Source: Chloroflexota bacterium (GTDB taxonomy: Bacteria; Chloroflexota; Dehalococcoidia; Lucifugimonadales; UBA3495). Taken from it: DNA of 6,212 nucleotides. Position numbers and translations under genes: made by a program. The notes below the pieces were generated by a model that had not been told where the DNA came from, did no database searches, and saw only the letters and a list, made by a program, of their open reading frames with translations. Positions 5,812 through 6,212 of the stretch are shown here, piece by piece. Location of the stretch: assembly GCA_028874675.1 (NCBI GenBank), contig JAPPJA010000088.1, positions 1 through 6,212 of the forward strand, read 5' to 3'. Each line of letters begins with the position of its first letter. Position 1 is the first letter of the stretch.

Positions 5812-6212
5812 CTACCGGCAAAGTTGCACTTTGACCAGTCGCCGCAATGGCAACCTCTCCCAGGGTTCCGGCGCGGGCGGCAGCCACGTGTCAGCCAGGA
5901 TGCCCCGCTGGGCGATGGTCTCCAGGTTGGAGCTGGCGAAGGGGGCGTGATCGACGTAGCTGGCGGCGTCCATGAAGGCGTCCTCGTCGTCCTCGTTCTC
6001 GAACACGAACAGCACCAGGGGCAGGTCCCCGCCGTGGTCCCGGCGGGCGTAGCCGCTCTGGAAGTAGCGGCGGTAGTTCTCCAGCCGGGCGCGCACCCGC
6101 CGGGGCGTGGTGGCCCGGCGTTCGTATTCCAGGAAGCAGTGGCGGTAGCCCCCGGGCAGGTCCAGGACGAAGGAAACGTCGGGGTCGGGGTGGACCACGT
6201 AGTTCTTGTCGT
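5812..6212 (-). CDS. Replication-relaxation-like protein, C-terminal part (partial)
   Basis: The frame is open from the right edge (DKNYVVHPDPDVSFVLDLPG) to TAG at 5812-5814, so the N-terminus lies outside the window; the GTG at 6196-6198 is probably internal. The visible 133 residues contain HCFLEYERRATTPRRVRARL, NYRRYFQSGYARRDHGGDLP and LVLFVFENEDDEDAFMDAA. This pattern (acidic-rich strand, Arg-rich helix with a Y-R-x-Y motif, then a beta strand and an 'ED' helix) matches the C-terminal part of the Replic_Relax family of plasmid and integrative-element proteins. The PD...FLEYE spacing recalls PD-(D/E)XK nuclease folds; that relation is inference. The stretch is very GC-rich (line 6061-6120 has 47 of 60 G or C). 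Its HTH neighbour supports a mobile-element backbone. Confidence 0.6.
   Translation of the reverse strand, partial: DKNYVVHPDPDVSFVLDLPGGYRHCFLEYERRATTPRRVRARLENYRRYFQSGYARRDHGGDLPLVLFVFENEDDEDAFMDAASYVDHAPFASSNLETIAQRGILADTWLPPAPEPWERLPLRRLVKVQLCR

Noticed and set aside
5785..5822. tRNA-like stretch (GGTAGAGC on the minus strand)
   Set aside because: Only a D-arm-like phrase is present; no T-arm GGTTCGA, anticodon stem or acceptor pairing can be formed around it.
5049..5950. Long plus-strand frames opposite the HTH and replication-relaxation-like genes
   Set aside because: They are Ser/Pro/Arg-rich antisense shadows of GC-rich coding DNA with no recognisable domain.
1..6212. CRISPR array or insertion sequence ends
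   Set aside because: No regularly spaced repeats, transposase gene or paired terminal inverted repeats were found.

Overview
The window looks like an accessory region of a bacterial chromosome or integrated element. Every gene I accept lies on the minus strand, so transcription runs from the right edge to the left. No gene identifies the organism. The SD-type ribosome sites, moderate to high GC and the families present (DUF6226, replication-relaxation, RHH/PIN) suggest a Chloroflexota- or actinobacteria-like host, but this is a weak inference.

Layout from right to left (5' to 3' on the minus strand): (1) the C-terminal part of a replication-relaxation-like protein entering from the right edge (5812-6212); (2) a 237-bp gap with duplicated ATGACA-type motifs, then a small helix-turn-helix plus coiled-coil DNA-binding protein with a strong SD (5230-5574); (3) a 295-bp gene-free segment with two strong inverted repeats, an alternating CAAC/GTTG palindrome array and a perfect TATAAT box; (4) a 1130-residue RapA/HepA-like SNF2-family ATPase (1542-4934); (5) a RelE/ParE-family toxin whose GTG start overlaps the ATPase stop (GTGA) (1279-1545); (6) a 206-bp gap with a hairpin and a candidate promoter/operator; (7) a complete RHH antitoxin / PIN toxin pair joined by an ATGA overlap (408-1072); (8) a DUF6226-like gene broken by an apparent one-base frameshift and running off the left edge (1-317).

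The most interesting unit is the ATPase-toxin pair. The RelE/ParE toxin has no separate antitoxin gene. The RapA-like homology of the ATPase appears to end near residue 1084, and the remaining tail of about 45 residues reads like the toxin-binding C-terminus of a RelB/Phd-type antitoxin. It starts with an in-frame ATG (1677-1679). My hypothesis is that the helicase carries its own antitoxin tail, so that loss or cleavage of the helicase would free the toxin. This is inference from motif reading only. The helicase/toxin unit also appears less GC-rich than parts of its flanks, which fits separate acquisition next to plasmid-type and toxin-antitoxin genes.
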